From Lycocorax pyrrhopterus obiensis (lineage: Eukaryota; Chordata; Aves; Passeriformes; Paradisaeidae): 64,000 nt of DNA. The position numbers and the translations under genes are program-made. Positions 38,701 through 53,717 of the stretch are shown here, one piece after another; within the stretch, counting starts at the first letter, position 1, and each line of letters begins with the position of its first letter. The stretch lies in contig JACSVZ010000006.1 of NCBI GenBank assembly GCA_014706295.1, forward strand, positions 31,689,017-31,753,016, read 5' to 3'. Under the pieces are notes generated by a model. The model did no database searches and was not told where the DNA came from. It saw only the letters and a program-made list of their open reading frames with translations.

Positions 38701-41700
38701 TTCCCATTTCAAAAGGTTAGCATAGCACAACTGCATTATAAGAGTTTGATCTGGGTGGTTTAGCTAGTGTACTTGTCGTGTAGCAGTCATCAGGCCTGGA
38801 TAGATTTATTCCTAAAATGCGAGTGTTGGGAGTCTGCCGCATCTGCAGAGGCCCATCCCTTTCCTACTTCCTATCCATTTCTGCTCTGAGCACCAGTGAA
38901 GCCAAAGGACCTCTGTGAAGGAGCAGTGAAACACCTCAGTCCCCCTCCCTGTATGCAACACACTGAAGACTTACAGCCTTATGGACCTCTACCTTACCCT
39001 ACAAGAATTTCTTTCCTGTATCACAGTCTTGATTATGTTGACAGTCTAAATATGATCTTATCAACACACCTTGAACCCTTACAGATAGATAGTTTTATTG
39101 GTGGTCCTCTACAGTGCAAACCTCACGTTTACAAAGAAGCTTGGCATTATTAAATATTTACCAGCAAAGAGAATCTTAATGAATATATTAATGTCAAACA
39201 GGGTAATTATTGTATTTAAATTGTAACTGTATGCAACAATGTAGTCTCATTTGGAGTAGCTTTGCACATTTTCTCTTTGCACATTTTCTTCTACCACTGG
39301 GCTAGTGCAAGTGCATAGATATGAAACAAGCATATGTTATTTCAATAAACATAATATGTAGCAATGATTTTACTTCTTTTTCTTCTAATTTGTTTTAGAA
39401 GGCAGATATATAAATCATCCGTAATAAACAGACTATCAGAACAATCTGTATCAGTGTATAGTGCATCCTTCTATGATCATCATATCTTCTTCTTCTTGAC
39501 CACTTTTGAAATGTTATCACATTAGATCTGATTAATTATGATATACTGGAGGGAACTGTTATTTTCCTTACATGACACTGAAAAAAAAAATTTTAAAAAG
39601 TCCTTAAAATGTAATACACAAGTACATAAATATATGTGGTCCTCCAATTTAAAATATAATTTCAAAAACTCCTTCTATTTTAATAACTTGTTTGCAAACT
39701 ATAGTGGTATAGATGGACTGTTATTCTTTAATTATTTTCTAATAGCTGCACTTTCTAAGTATCATTAATATGGTTTATGAATAATTAAGAACTGCAAATG
39801 TCTGTCGTTTTGTCACTGAGGCTTGAGAAATCACACATGCTAAAGCAAACTTTCTTAGCAGAAAAAATATTCAAGTAGTGGCCTGGTTTATAGCCCATGT
39901 ACTGTATCTCAAATTTTTGCCTGTAATAAGAATTCCATTATGTGGTTTTATGAATTTACTTATTAAAAATATTATTCCTACCTCAAATATGTGTCTGAGA
40001 GATTGCGATGTGAATAGGGTGAAAAAGATTCATAGATGAGTCAGTAGCCTTTACAATTTTTAATAGAAACAAAAGTAAATTCAGCAAAGAAGTACATACA
40101 TTAATAATGGTCATAGAAAATACTTTCCCAATTGAAGAAAATACTCATCACTCAAATCATCCAAACTACCAAACACTGACCAAAGTATGCACATTTTGAG
40201 AACCATGTTATTCATAAAAGTATATACAGATTATTCCAAAAGTTGTACCCAAACAGCCTTTGAGAAATGGTGTCTGAGTTTCATCTCACATAAACCAGTA
40301 CAGCTTCACTGATTCATGTCAGCTGAGGATTTTGGTATATTGGAGTTCATAAATCTAAAAATTAGCTATTTTACACTCTTACACAAGCAATATATATTTT
40401 ATTTCTATGAAATTCCTCAACTGTCAGATGTCCAGATTGTGGTAGAATGTGAATTTGCCTGCTAATGATCTGCAAAATTAACCTTATCCAATGGAACTCT
40501 CTCTGGGATTTGTCATTTTTACAAGTAAATATAAAAAATCAGCAGTCTTTTACGTGGCTTCATTCTTAATTGTTGAAGTAGCAACTATTTAGCAGAAAAT
40601 TATACCAAACTTAAGAGATTTAGACAGGAAGTCTGCTTGCCATTTTTCTTTCTGCTTATATTGCATGTGTGCACATGGATTTCATTTAATCACAAGAATT
40701 TTACTTTGCGTGTTTGTTTCCAGATTCTAAAACTTTTTATACTTAAATACATACTCCATACTCTTCTTCAATATGTACAAATATTCATCTAGTTTATAAA
40801 AGTCAGAGAAATACAATGATATTATCAGGTGTATGTCTCAGACCAAAGTATTTTTCCACTCAACTGAGGCTGTGAAATGTTCTGCCACAGAGCACTGCCT
40901 ACACAAACTCTAAACAGGTACCAAAAAAACACTTGCACTGATTTACAGAAAGAAGATTCTGTTCACTTTTTAATGGTACAATATCAAATGCTTAAAAATT
41001 AACATGGAAAAATTTCATTAAGCCCTTCATGATAATTTAAAAAGTTGCATAAAAATATTTTGTAGATCTATGGATTATGTATGCACACTTTAAAAACCTC
41101 AAGCCATGTAAAAAGATACGTCCTCCAAATATTTCATTCAAGTAGTTGTTTACATCCAGCGTAAAGAAACGTAGCTCCTACAGGCACATTAAACCAACTA
41201 TAAAGCCCTTATATCCCCAAACTTCTGTTTCAGACTGGCTGAAAAGCTAGTATGCCAATAATTTGTTCACTCTGTTCTAGTCTTTCCTGATAGTTTATTA
41301 ACATGCAATATCTCTCTCACCATAAACTTTGCCTAGCTTGAAAGCAGAAATATTAACTGTTTCATTAATATTTATGTTCATATCGGTCATCGCTCCCAAC
41401 CAATTTTGATGTTAATGCAATTTTTCAGGACAACTCCTAGAAACACATCTCCTTCCAAAAATAATCCTTTCTCCTCTCAATCCCAGATAACATGTTTTCC
41501 TTCCTCAGTTCTGACCATGCTATCAGCTTGGCTGTCCCTTTTCCACCTCTTCATACCAGGAACATATGCTATAGTGCTCTTGACTCTGAAATGTCCGTGT
41601 CCTATTGTGATCTATTATGACCACTTGTGGTTTTTAACAGTAGCTGGACATCAATTAAATACTGTCTTACGGACAAATTAAATACAATTGTTTCAGTACT

Positions 41701-44700
41701 AGCCACTCTGAAAAATCTTTGATTTAATACAAGCATAAAAATTTATAGCATGAATAACTCCAAGGGGTTCTATTCTTTAAATATAAACTTTGATTTATAA
41801 CCTTTATAGTAATTATTTTTCTTTTAAGTGCTCATTAATCCCATTTATCCCCTATCTTTTTCTCCACATGTCAAGAACCCAGCTTCTGTGCAGAGGCAGG
41901 AATTAAATGGTGGCTAGAACACGGATTGCACTTGAAATCTCCTATGGGCTGTCTCAGAAAGGGAAATCAAATTCAGAATAAGTAACACTAAGTATTGAAG
42001 CATTTGACAAAAACTAAGTGTCTGTTAACCAAGATTTTAAAGAAAGAAAATAGACCTTGTTTCAAGAAGAGCTCAGCAATAAGGAACAGTTAGCAAGAAA
42101 TCACCCCTGATGTTACCATCAAAAGATTGTTAGGGGAAAAAGGGAGCCTGTCTCATATATGAACCAAGTTTTACTGCTAGTCTAACTAATATTTTATTGG
42201 TCTACTTAAAAAGTGCAAGTTATTCCTAGTTCAGTTACAATTAAATAAACACTTGAAGTACAAACCATCTATTATAGAAAATATTTATTTATTACAAGAT
42301 TCAGGTTATGTATATGACTACACGTGAAGTATAGTTTTATACATAGCATCTAACATCTAGCCCTTCTTCCTCTTTTAACATTCACCCTTTCTCAGTACTT
42401 CTGGATTATTGTTATGCTCCTATTTGTTGAGATGAGGAAGCCATAAAGAAATTGTTAAGCTATAAAGCCACGGAAACTTCCAAGCCTGAATGAAAGGACC
42501 GGCATGGGTGCAGTTCTGTTTGTGTAAATTTGTTTATAACATTCTTATGATTCTCTTATGATTCTTAACAGCATATCTGACAGGAGTAGTGGAACTGTCA
42601 CTCCCTCATCCTATGGGAAACAGCATCTGAAACAAAACAGCAAGTAGTGAAAAGTCATATGTTCATTGGGATATTTTTTTGTCATGGAAGGTCCATGAAA
42701 CATGAAGACAGAGGGTAGGGGTTTTGTCGTCCCAAACAGACTTAAAGGCCTGTTACACAGATGTCTGCAGTTAGCGGGGCCAGGCAGTCAGGCTGGTCCT
42801 AAACAGGACTCTCCTACATCTTTCTTAAATTGTTTCCAGTTTACTCCTTCTATGCAGACCTTGCATTTGATTCATGTACTCCTAGAAAGCTGATGTCCAG
42901 GAAAGCAGTAATCAAAAGACAGAATCCATCGTATGTAACATTTCTACTGAAATTTGAAATAAAATATGATCGAATCTTCAGTATAACTTTCAAAAAATAA
43001 TTTTTCATTATTTCATTTCATTCAATTCTTCTTATTTAGGATATTGCTGGCATATAAAAACCAATACCCTAATAAAAAAAAACAACAAACAAACAACCAA
43101 ACAAAAAAACCCAAAACAAACTCACTGTTTTTCATAGATGAGTGTGTCTATTCAGGAAGAAGAGCCAAGAGAATGTTGAATGTTCTCATAAATAACTGCA
43201 GTGCAGAGTCACATCTAAAGATGGATATTAGATAGTGCCAACTCACCATCTAATCATAGTTAAGGGCAGGATGATGCCAGTATGGGCAGATGGAATGAAA
43301 AACATTCCTTTCATTGCAAAAATACACAAATAAGGAAATTCAGAGTAGTGTCCTTAACCACATGATAGCATACTTAAAAATGGGGTTCAGTTTCAGCCTC
43401 ATCAGTTACTTATTTTTTAGTTTCATTCTTCAGCATCACAACTTTTGGGCAGTGTTCCGTGATACTGAGAACAGCTGTTTATCATCTGTCTATGACATTC
43501 TTGGTTTCAGTTCTTCCTTATGTTTTGGAAAAAAAGAAGTCTTCAAGGAGAACACTGGTAATACGTTCCAAATATGTTTGGATACAGCTGCACGTACATA
43601 ATTGTAGGCAGCTATGAAAATTAAGTTTGCCTTCAGTAAGGAATGTAACAGTCATAGGGAATGACTAAAGCCTTTGAAAATCATATGTATTACATTTGTT
43701 TTGTCAACACCAAATGTCAACAAACTGAGTTATACTGAACCATTGGATTTGCATTTCCCTTGTTATCCTAGTTTTCATTTAATTTCATTTAACCATCATG
43801 TTTTCTAGGTGGTGGAGATGCCAACAGAGAATTTTGGAGTTCACTCTGCACGTGTCTCTGTGTGTGTGAATGAATGACTACTCTCTTCTACATCACCCTG
43901 CAGTGGGTCTTCCTTCCCTCTTAGCCTGATTTTCTATATGTTTGTCTCTGCCAGCTCGAGAAGACACGAAGTGACCACCACAGCGGCTACTCTGCAGGCA
44001 GAGCAAACTTCCCACTCCGGGGCATACCTCCTGATGTGATGCTTTGCTGTGCTGTGCTTGGTGCTGGTAGAAGCACCACACACAAGTACTGCAAGAGGGA
44101 AATATCTCTGAAAGGTTTTGCTGGTGTTTATGAAGCTCTGGTGGGCATAGACCACACTAGTAAAAGCCATTACTGCTTCATTTTACTGCCCACTAGTCCT
44201 TATTTTTTCCTCCCTAGGCAACAGAGAGCACAAGTGCTAATACCAGGGATCAAGGTATTAATGGATTTCAACTGAGTCATGACGGTAGATTCTGTGAAGT
44301 TTTTTCTTATTTTCAAAGCTTGCAGCAACAGAAAGTGAATCTAATTGGCGGTAATTTTTCTTTAGTTTTCAGATACTGAAATCTAGAATTTTCTGAGTTT
44401 TCTGCTTCTGAAAAAGCAAGTATTTTAACTCTGGTGATAAACTGAAATAGAATGTGAGTAATTTATTCTAAAACAACACCATTCCTTTTGTTCAATTTTC
44501 CTCTCTCACATTTATGTCAGCATATCTTGCAGGTAGAGACAGTGTGAATTGGTTGGTGTTTGAACAGGACATCTGAACTTTTCAAGTGTTACCAGTGAAT
44601 TTTATGCAGTCATGGTAGTCAATACTAGTTCAATTTTATTATGGAAAATTGGAGGACACTGTGATCTCATTTAGATGAAATGTATCAACAGGACACCACT

Positions 44701-47700
44701 ATTTGTCTTTTTTTAAAGGACACACTGTGAAAGAAAGGTAAGTTTTGTGCAAATTCAAGACTGAGTTATATGCTTTCTGCTTAAAGGTCCCTTCTGTGTT
44801 TTAGAGCTAGCCCAGTATATTTTTTGTTTCGTATTCTAAAATTTGTCTAACACTGATATGCATTGCTACTCCATGGCAACAGCAATTATACTCCCAGTGT
44901 GGCTATACTTCTGTAATAAATGACAGAGGCAGCACAAACCGTTCCTTTAACCAGCCATCAAACACTTACATGCTTTTACTTGCAAATAATGTAGGATAAA
45001 TTCTCCCCACTCAAGTCCACACCATGAATTTGATTATCTTTCTGGAATAAGAGTGAGACTTATTCAGAATTAAAAGAAATAGACTGGAGTTGTTTCCCTG
45101 GACCACTTTGAAAGTTGGAGTTGCCAGCCCTAATCCTTCACAAACCATGAATCAAGCACACAAAAACCTGGGAATAGCATTAAACAAAAATGTGATTTCA
45201 AATAATAATAAAGTACTTTAATTTGCCTTCCATTTTCGTGTCTTAAAAATGCAACCATATTTATATTTTCAATCCTTCTTTAAAAGACAGACTTTTTCAG
45301 ATAAGAATGCTAGTCTCCTGTAACTGTAAATGAAAAACACCAAATATCATAATTATGAGGAAATTAGAAGGTGAGTAGTAAGATATGTATTCGAAAACCA
45401 GCAAAATCTGTCTCCATGTACTTCTCCCATGTTCAACAGCACAAGAATCTTCAACAAGCTTCAGTGTTCCTTTATCACTTGAATGCAAAAAATGCTTGTG
45501 AATAGTTGGGTGGATAAATCCCCCAACTATTATTTAACACCTCCACTCTGTCAGTCTTTTCCTCTATTATTTGCAAATAATCCTAGGTAAGATTAGGCAG
45601 TGTGAAGAAAGCACAGTAAATGAACTGCATGTATAATATCTTTACTGAGATTTTTATTGCTATTCAGTAATGAGGAAAATTTGTACATTAAAATACACTA
45701 AAAAAAAATAATATTACTACTGGAATGGTCACCTAAGGATCAGGTACATGACACATATTCCAAAACCATTTTGTCATAAAAAATTAACACAGATGCTAGT
45801 TATTCCAAGTATTCAGGGCTTTTTTTCCCATTAGATAATTTTGTAATCCTCTTTTTTTCCCCACCCTAAATGTTTTTAATGCTTCAAATAGAGACAATCG
45901 TACAACAAAATTCACTCATTTTGGTTATTGATCCTATAGATCCTATAAGGCCTTCAGGCCATCATGAGTGCATGCCAATTGGAAGACCTGGAGGAACGGC
46001 TTCAGTTCAGCTAGCTTATCCATCACTTCCAGCACATGTGCATATCTGGATGAGCAAATACTGATGAAACACTCCTTTTGTACATGTCCGTACAAGCTTT
46101 TGTACAAATCTAGAGCAGCAGCTAGGGACAGCTGGTTAACTTCCCTTTTAGGAAGTATTTATTGCCAGTCAAACCCAGAGGTCTGACTGTGGAAGCATGA
46201 GGGTACTTCAGGACTCCTCGTGGAAAGAGTCCTTAGTGGCAGCCAGCAGAGAAGATGTATGTGCCGGTAGAATAAGGGAATTTTGTCAGTTTGGTTTAAT
46301 AGCATCGTTCAGGATTTTACAGCAGCATACAACTCTTGACAAATTCCATCTGTACTTACATAGCCATTTCAGGATTAGGAATTATTTCTAAAAGTTTCAG
46401 TATTTTGATTGCCTTTAAATTGTCCCCAAATTATTGTTTTGAAAATTAAAACCAAACTAGCCTAATAATGCACAGTCATTTCAAATATGCATCAAAATCA
46501 CTGGATAAACTTTTGCAATCTGAAAAAAAAAAAGACATTTAAAAGAAATAGCTTTAAAAACAGAGGAACTGAAGCAAGAATTCAAAACAAAATAAACCAA
46601 AGTCAGGATGCCTCCATGAATAAAAAATTATCATTTTGCTCAGTCTGGTTTTGACAAAGCTTAATTCTGCTATGGGGGCAGTTTAACATCCTTAAGATAT
46701 ACAATTTTTGGTTAATTCTTGAGAACTAAGATGCAGCTACCTGTGTTCCTGAGGCAGTATAATTTTTTCCTAGCCTTAAGCAAACTCTCAGATAATTTTC
46801 CTAACCTTCTTTTTTTCTTTATGGGAAGCACTACACACTGCTTTTATCCACTCAAATTCCCATGGATAATTGTGTCCTGTGCCTCTTGCAGATGAGAAGC
46901 CTCCAAACTCTTGCATAGGACCTATCCAGAAATAACAGAGGAGGAAGCCATGTGCTGAGTAAATTGTTCTGGCATAGGGCCCTCATGTGCAGCCTCTCCG
47001 GAATGGAACTGCACATGAAATTATTGTATTTATTCACTCATTCTTGTACCTGGCAAACGTGTATCCACTCACACAATGCTGTAAGCACTAAACTCAGTAC
47101 TATTCTTGCACTGTAAATCAACTTAATCAAGGCTGGAGACATCCAAGGTACAAGGAATAACTAATCTGGTGCCCATTTGGAAGTTAAACATTTCTAAACC
47201 AACCCCACAAATAGAATGGTTCTTAGACCTATTGGTATGAAACTAAAACCTTTTTCTTGTTTGTTTTTTCTTTTTTCTAACATACCAATGAATTCTGCAG
47301 CATACTTAAACAAAGGTGCTTACATATCATTCTCTGACTTTTTTTTACTGAAGCATCAATCTGAAAATATCCATTTAACTATATTATCCAAAAGATGTTA
47401 ATATGTCATAAAAAATGGTAGCATGTCATAAAACATGTCATATAAGCTATCCAACATTCACTCAAAACTTTACAAAATAAATGAAAATTTAAAATTTCAA
47501 CATTATTAGCCTAAAATTTTAATTTTTGCAATCTTAGTTTTTCCTTGCACATAATTAATCATCTCTCTTCCTGTCGCACTGTAACAGGTCACAAGATCAG
47601 CTATGATTTTTTATTTATTTTCTGAGTCCTTAAAAATAAGTAATATTATTAATATGCAGGATTATAAGCTGATTTATGTGAAAACTGAGATATAGATTTG

Positions 47701-48900
47701 TCAAATGTTTGAGTAGTGAAAAATTTTCACTTACTGGAACACCACTGTGGTTACATGAAAGCACATGATTTTTTTAAAAACTTCTTGGATTTTATAGAGC
47801 CTGCATAACTTGAGTATTCGTAATGTAGAAAAGGGCAGAGACATGTCTCCGAGAGAAATTTTACATACTGGAGCTAAGAAAATTTCTGTAAATTCTAATA
47901 AACTTGTCCTGTAAGTTGCATTCTGTTCCCTATTTTAATTCAAGTGATTTTTGTTAATTTTATTTTAATATATTTGGCCAGTGTGCAATTATAGAACTTG
48001 TAGCCCATATTTCCAGCACAGTATCACATACAGACTAGAATGCAGAGCACAATACAATGTGTATGCAGTTTAGATTGGCATTTAATTCTACTTTTTAGTG
48101 CAACATAAGAAATGTTGTCATATAAGATTATTTGAGTTATAGTAAAAAATCTTTGTGATGAATTACTTGGTAATTTTAAACACAAGGTTCGAAATTTTCT
48201 GGTTTAAATTCCCTAAGAAAATTAGTTAAATTCAAATAATAAACATATGAATGACTTTTTTTTTTCTTAAAGATATATTGAGCAAAAAATAAAATTCTTT
48301 AGAAAGTGTAAATAGTTCCATTTGTGTTTTCTGCAAGGTACTTTGAAAATGAAATGTGCTCCACAGAATTAATAATAAAACTCTCTCTATTTCAGTCCAG
48401 GGATGAGCTATTTTGATTTCAGAATGCACTGTTATCTAATGGATAGCAATTAAGTTGTGTAATATTTTTTAAATTCCAGGGAGCTAATTTCAAAAGAGCA
48501 CTGGAAAGATCCCAGCTATCTAAATTGCTAGAGCTCTTTTCAGAGGCCACAGAAAATGTTGCCACCATCAGTCTGCCTGTAACTGCATACATTTGCTTCC
48601 AGATTTGAGATACTTATAACAATAGTAAGGTTTGATGAGCTTGCCCCTCTCAAGGAACCAAATTTGGATAAGATCTCACAGAAACTTATTTATAGCTGTA
48701 CTTTCAGTCATAAGGTGAAACACACATAGAAACTGCAGGAAACACTGTAATAAAACACAGTAGGAAGGAATGCGCTGCAATTGTTTTGTCTTGAAACATC
48801 CCTTGTTTTTATATCAAAGCAATGCTGAGGTAGCAGATGAGGCCGAATTCAGTCACCGTGTAGGTGATTAACAGCACTTTCTACCCCAGCAGAATATAAA
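35800..48900. other. Long non-coding stretch downstream of MTNR1A
   Basis: About 13 kb of AT-rich sequence. No exon of a neighbouring gene could be recognised on either strand. In particular, no cadherin-type motifs were seen that would indicate FAT1, the neighbour in mammals. An A/C-rich simple stretch lies at 43071-43120. ORFs such as 38896-39153, 41406-41681 and 43314-43601 have no motif and are treated as chance. Confidence 0.5.
43071..43120. repeat. A-rich (AAAC)n-like simple repeat
   Basis: A9 followed by CAAC/AAAC/CAAA words for about 40 bases. It could be a decayed poly-A tail of a retroposon on the + strand, but the sequence before it has no recognisable family. Confidence 0.7.
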
Positions 48901-48924
48901 TTTTTGCCATTATCTGAGTAAACT

Positions 48925-49900
48925 TTATCTAAGAGGTGCAGTTGGTGCCTTGGCTGTGTGTCTCCAGCTCCCTCCACAACTCCCTTCAAGCCAAAACCCA
49001 GGTGAAATGTCCCACCCACCACCATCCCCTGCCACTGTGGTAACTAGAAGAAGAGCAAAATGTCTTCCCTCAGAGGGCTTGGGGCCAGGGCTTCCTTGGC
49101 ATCCAGCTGCTGGGTAGATGTCCTTGAACAGCACCTCCGCACCCCTTTTCCAGATGCCTGGTTCCACAATCCACCCAAATACCTGGGCTTCATCTAGCAA
49201 TGCCATAATTCTGCACCAGGCCTTTTCCTTTTTCCTTCGTGAAGATGGCTGAAAAATGCTCCTGTGTGGTGCCCAGTACAGCCACTGCTTGCATGCAGCA
49301 GGAGACTATCAGGATGTTAAAATTGTTGGACAAAGTTGTTTTGCAGAGTGCTGAAGCAGGTGCATACTACCCAAAAGGCAAAGTACGGTGTGCATCCACA
49401 AGCATTTGCTGTAGAGAAGCAGCTAGTGAAGAATGTGGCTCAAGAGGAAGTGGGTTTCAGATTGATCAAAGCCACAGGCCAGGCAATAGCTTAATTATAG
49501 ACATCTTCTGTGAAGTGCTGGGTGCATGGGGGTGCTTAAGAAGAATGTGGATCACAGAAAAATGGGTAAGTTACATCTGTTACAGGGAGGCCGTTTTCAA
49601 TTAAAGTTCAGCATATTCTTTCAAGCAAAACATGGCAGGCCAAGCGGAGCACCTGCTGCTGCAGCCCAGAGGCACTCTGATGAGCCAGCTGTGACCAACG
49701 TCACCTCAGCTAAAGCAAGATCTGAGGCTAGATTAGAAACAGAAATGTCACCGCTGGGAACCAGGCACAGATCTCGCAGCACTGGGAAGTGATACCACAG
49801 AGCGTGTCCCTGGTGTGTGTCTGCTAACGTCAGCACCAAGGTGAGGGTGTCAGTATCTTGTGTGGTGAGGAGTACTTCCTTGCCAGATCAGAAGCTCGGC
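48925..49900. other. GC-richer patch with two divergent ORFs, unidentified
   Basis: This kilobase is clearly richer in GC than its surroundings. An ATG-started minus strand ORF of 93 codons (49206 to 48925, Gly/Trp-rich) and a + strand ORF ending at 49604 (in-frame ATG at 49245) point away from each other across a 40-base gap. The + ORF crosses a strong splice donor match (ATGG/GTAAGT, GT at 49566-49567). Two CGTCA/TGACG-like words occur at 49698-49703 and 49828-49833. I recognise neither protein. Options are a decayed retroelement, an unannotated non-coding transcript with its promoter, or chance in GC-richer DNA. Confidence 0.3.
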
Positions 49901-52900
49901 TTCCAGACTAACAGCTGAAATGCAGCCAGAGAGTGATGACATGCAAAGGTAACTGGATATGGACTGGAGAAATGTATTGGCAAGGTTCTAGACCTGTATG
50001 AGACATGTAGTTTGGATGGCAAGTGACCTTTAAGCCTTTAGAATTGTTCACTTCAGTTTAGCTATTTGCTAGTGTGGAGTTAAAATGGGTGAGTTTATAG
50101 GAACTGCAGTGTGGGAAATAGTTGCTCAAACATAACTCAGATGGTTAGTTTACCTGTGGCTAATCTGCTTTATTTCTGGAAAGAAAAAAAAGAAAGCGTG
50201 CACTCAGCATACCTGTATTATTAGCCTTACACCAACATTTAAAAATCTGGGGTGAAAAAAATTTAATGAAAACAAACCCCAAATTTATAAACACTAATTT
50301 ATAAATAATACAAACATAATTTGTAAAGTGGGAAGAGAGATTGACATCCTATCTAACACTTCAGAGAGAGTACCGTGTCACAGAATTTGTACAAATGTTT
50401 TATAGTGGGAATAGCTCTGGTAGAATATCATTGGTTGCTTCCACAAATTTTAGTCCTTGCTTTCTTGTGTAGATTATCACCATTACTACTAGCAAAAAGC
50501 TGTTGCTGTATTTTTTGCAATCTCACAACCATCATTATAATAAAATGGACCATCTATAGAAGACACATAAGGATGCATCTCTGGACTTTAGATGATAATT
50601 TGGAGGTTCATGTTCATAGGCATTTGTGAAAACTCATTCATTCTATTTTTCTTTTTAAAAAGTAATTCCTGATATATCAGGAAAGACTGTTGCTTAAAAT
50701 TGTATAGCCCTAAATGCATTGCTCAAACAAGGGTATTTAAACTATATTGTGTAATGCAATATGTCTGGGGGAAAAACCATTCAAAACAAATATCACATTT
50801 AATTCAAAGCACAGGCTTATTCTTCAACAGGTACCTGCAGATTGGATGCTGCATGCAAACTAAAATGTATTTTTAGATATTTTTTTTGGTTTTTTCTATC
50901 TGATACACTCATCAAGGGGACATCTGGAAATAAGTATCACATGGAAATAAGTGTCACGCTGCAATTACTGATATTGTAACCTACAAAAATACTTTTTGGA
51001 GGCCATAGAGCCCCCTACTGCATTTGATAAAATAGCATGGTCATGCATTCTGATTTTGAATGAGTCAAATGAGAGGATGAGTTCAATGCCTCACAGATAC
51101 ATCTGTAATTTCTGTAATGCTTTCCATATCATGTTGTTCTTGGTATTTATTTTAGTTGGATTTCTGAAACAGCATGAGGATTACTACAATGAAAAGACAG
51201 CTACATTTAATTAAGGCATGACTGATGTATCTGCAAACAATCTTAACTGAGAATTTAATTTTTCATTTGGAACTCTTGCAGACAGAACATTATTTCCTTT
51301 GGCTTTTTTTTTTGTTTTGTTTAATATTCTACTGATTTTTTCTACTGCTTAAGAAAAAATAGTGTTGTATCTCAAATCGAATAGTTAAGATATCAAGTGT
51401 TATCAAATAGTTACTTCTGGTTGACACATGAAATTGATCTGATTAGTCACATCTTGGTGTTGCTCATCCTGGATTGTGAATGCAGGCAATCCTAACAAAA
51501 ATATTCCTTGTGTACATTAAAAAAAATGTTATTTTGAGGAGCTTCAGCTGTGCATTTTTGTATGAGCTTCTTGTAAACATTCCCACTAATAGAGGCAGGT
51601 CAGAGGGCACTTGAAGAAAACAAACAGAAATAGAGTATGGCCACAGCTGAACAGAATTCACTTAAATATTCAGGAAAATATTGATAGAAAATGCTGGTAG
51701 AGTCTGTTCAGCTCTAACATCTGGATGGCTTGGGTAAAAAAAATAAAATTAAATCGTACTTTGAAATAAATTTATTAAAGTTACCACAGTATTCTGGGAG
51801 CTTGTGTCAGTTATTCCAGAAATCCAATTCGTTGCAGATATATTGGAGGTTCACGGAAGAGGTAAGCAGTTGCTGTGGTGAAAAATTCTATGGGAGTAAG
51901 TAGGTAGAGAGTGGGAAAGTTATTTGTTCATATTATTTGCTCTAGGATATTAATTCCATGTCCAAATTAAAACTGAGCAATGGTATTTGCATTAGCTATG
52001 CTTTAGTGCAAAAACAAATCACTTTGTTATTATGAGTTAGCAGTTTTTCTTCTTAGAGGAAATAATGAAAAGCCCTATTTCTTGGACATATAAGCAGATG
52101 AGCCGTCACCATAGCAACCAAAGGACGTATCCATCGCGTCATTCTGTCAAACAGCCCCTGCATGTGACTCCAAGCTCACATTCCTTACTTCCATCTGAAA
52201 GTAGGTTTTAGTCCTGCCATCCAATAAAATCAATACCCAGTAGGATGTTTTCTGTCTGTCATAGTTCAGAAATAAAAAGCTACTTATAGTAGCGTTTCTT
52301 GTCTTAAAGGAAAAGTAAAGGTTGTTTATCTATCATAAACTAGTGGTTAATGAAAAATAGAAATAATAGAAAACAGATTATTTGTTTCCAGGGATGCTGA
52401 CTTTTCTCATGCTCTTTATTACGTTTAGTGATTCAGTCATGTTTTTGTTATGGAGTATTATGACAGGTTCTTTGGATAGCTTCCAGCAGTGAGTCTGGCT
52501 TAAGAGAAACACCATGTTTCTCTCTTAGAGTTATGAAAGAGGCTTAGATTTCTCCACCAAAAGGAGGAGAATCACACTGCAAACGTGATTTGCAAATCAG
52601 GCAGCAGAATCCAAATACAAATTGCGTAGTGTTAATTGATCATCCATTTCCCTTGCAACTCTAAAGCAGGATTTTATTTTTCATGTTCTTGTCCTCTGCA
52701 AAAGTGTTTTCTAGCTTCCCTGTCAGACTCTAGAAAACATAAAGTCTAGTCCCTGTCAGACTCCAGAAGGCTGTTTTCACCTTGCCTCATCTTTCTTCTT
52801 CATCACCATTAGATTTTAACCTTCTGTACACCTGCAGTGTAATAAGAACCAATACATTTGTCCTCTGATTTCCTGGTCTAATTCCCAGAAGCCTTCCCAA

Positions 52901-53717
52901 ATATTAAAAAAGCAATGGTAGCTTGCACTCTTGTGGGTTCTGCATTTTATCTCAACAAAGTCAGCTCAGATTCTGTTTCCATATGTCAAATGACTACTGC
53001 AACAACAGTCTCTGGGAGAAAAGGAATAACAGTTGCCTCATTACGTAGATCTTGAGGCAACCTTGTTACTTATGTTTTGAGCTCTTTGTCTGCTGAATGG
53101 TTTGTGATGAATATCAGTTGTGCCATAAACAACACATAAAATTTCACTGGAATTAAAGTCTCAGTTTAACTAGAGAGTGATCATACTTTAGGATCCATAC
53201 ACCAGCATGACAATAATGGAAGATATGGAATGTAAGAGAAGGAAAAATTAGGATGACAGGAAAGCACCACTTCTATGTATCACTATATTAAAGTAATGAA
53301 TGGTACAACCTCCACAAGAACATATGGCTCCAGAACCTGAACTCTTTTTTTCTCAATGATGATTCCTTCAGTCTTATCTAAGTAAGTCTGAAGGAGTTAC
53401 ATAAAAAACTGCTCTATCGCTCTCTCTCTCTCTCTGAAACACACAGTACATTTTAGATGGTAAAAATGTAAAATGTATGAAAATATATATAAGATGAGGC
53501 AAGATTCTATACTCAAGTGAATTAACAGATATAGGAAAAGTGATTTGCAAAATGTCAGTTTTCCATATCAAATTAATGGTCTTGAAATGCTACCTAAGCC
53601 ACTTCTGTCAGCGTCAGTTAAGCCAGACGTACTGATAGTTTCCAAAATTGATTGCCAGAATCACACCAGTGAAGCTGTTTCCTATAGAAGCAGGAAATGA
53701 ATTTGGCCGTCTCCTCC
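49901..53717. other. Non-coding stretch, nothing recognised
   Basis: AT-rich sequence without recognisable exons. It has a short near-duplication CCCTGTCAGACT at 52718 and 52751 and a (TC)n run at 53420-53435. Confidence 0.45.
53420..53435. repeat. (TC)8 microsatellite
   Basis: Eight CT/TC units between GCTCTATCG and GAAAC. Simple repeat. Confidence 0.85.
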
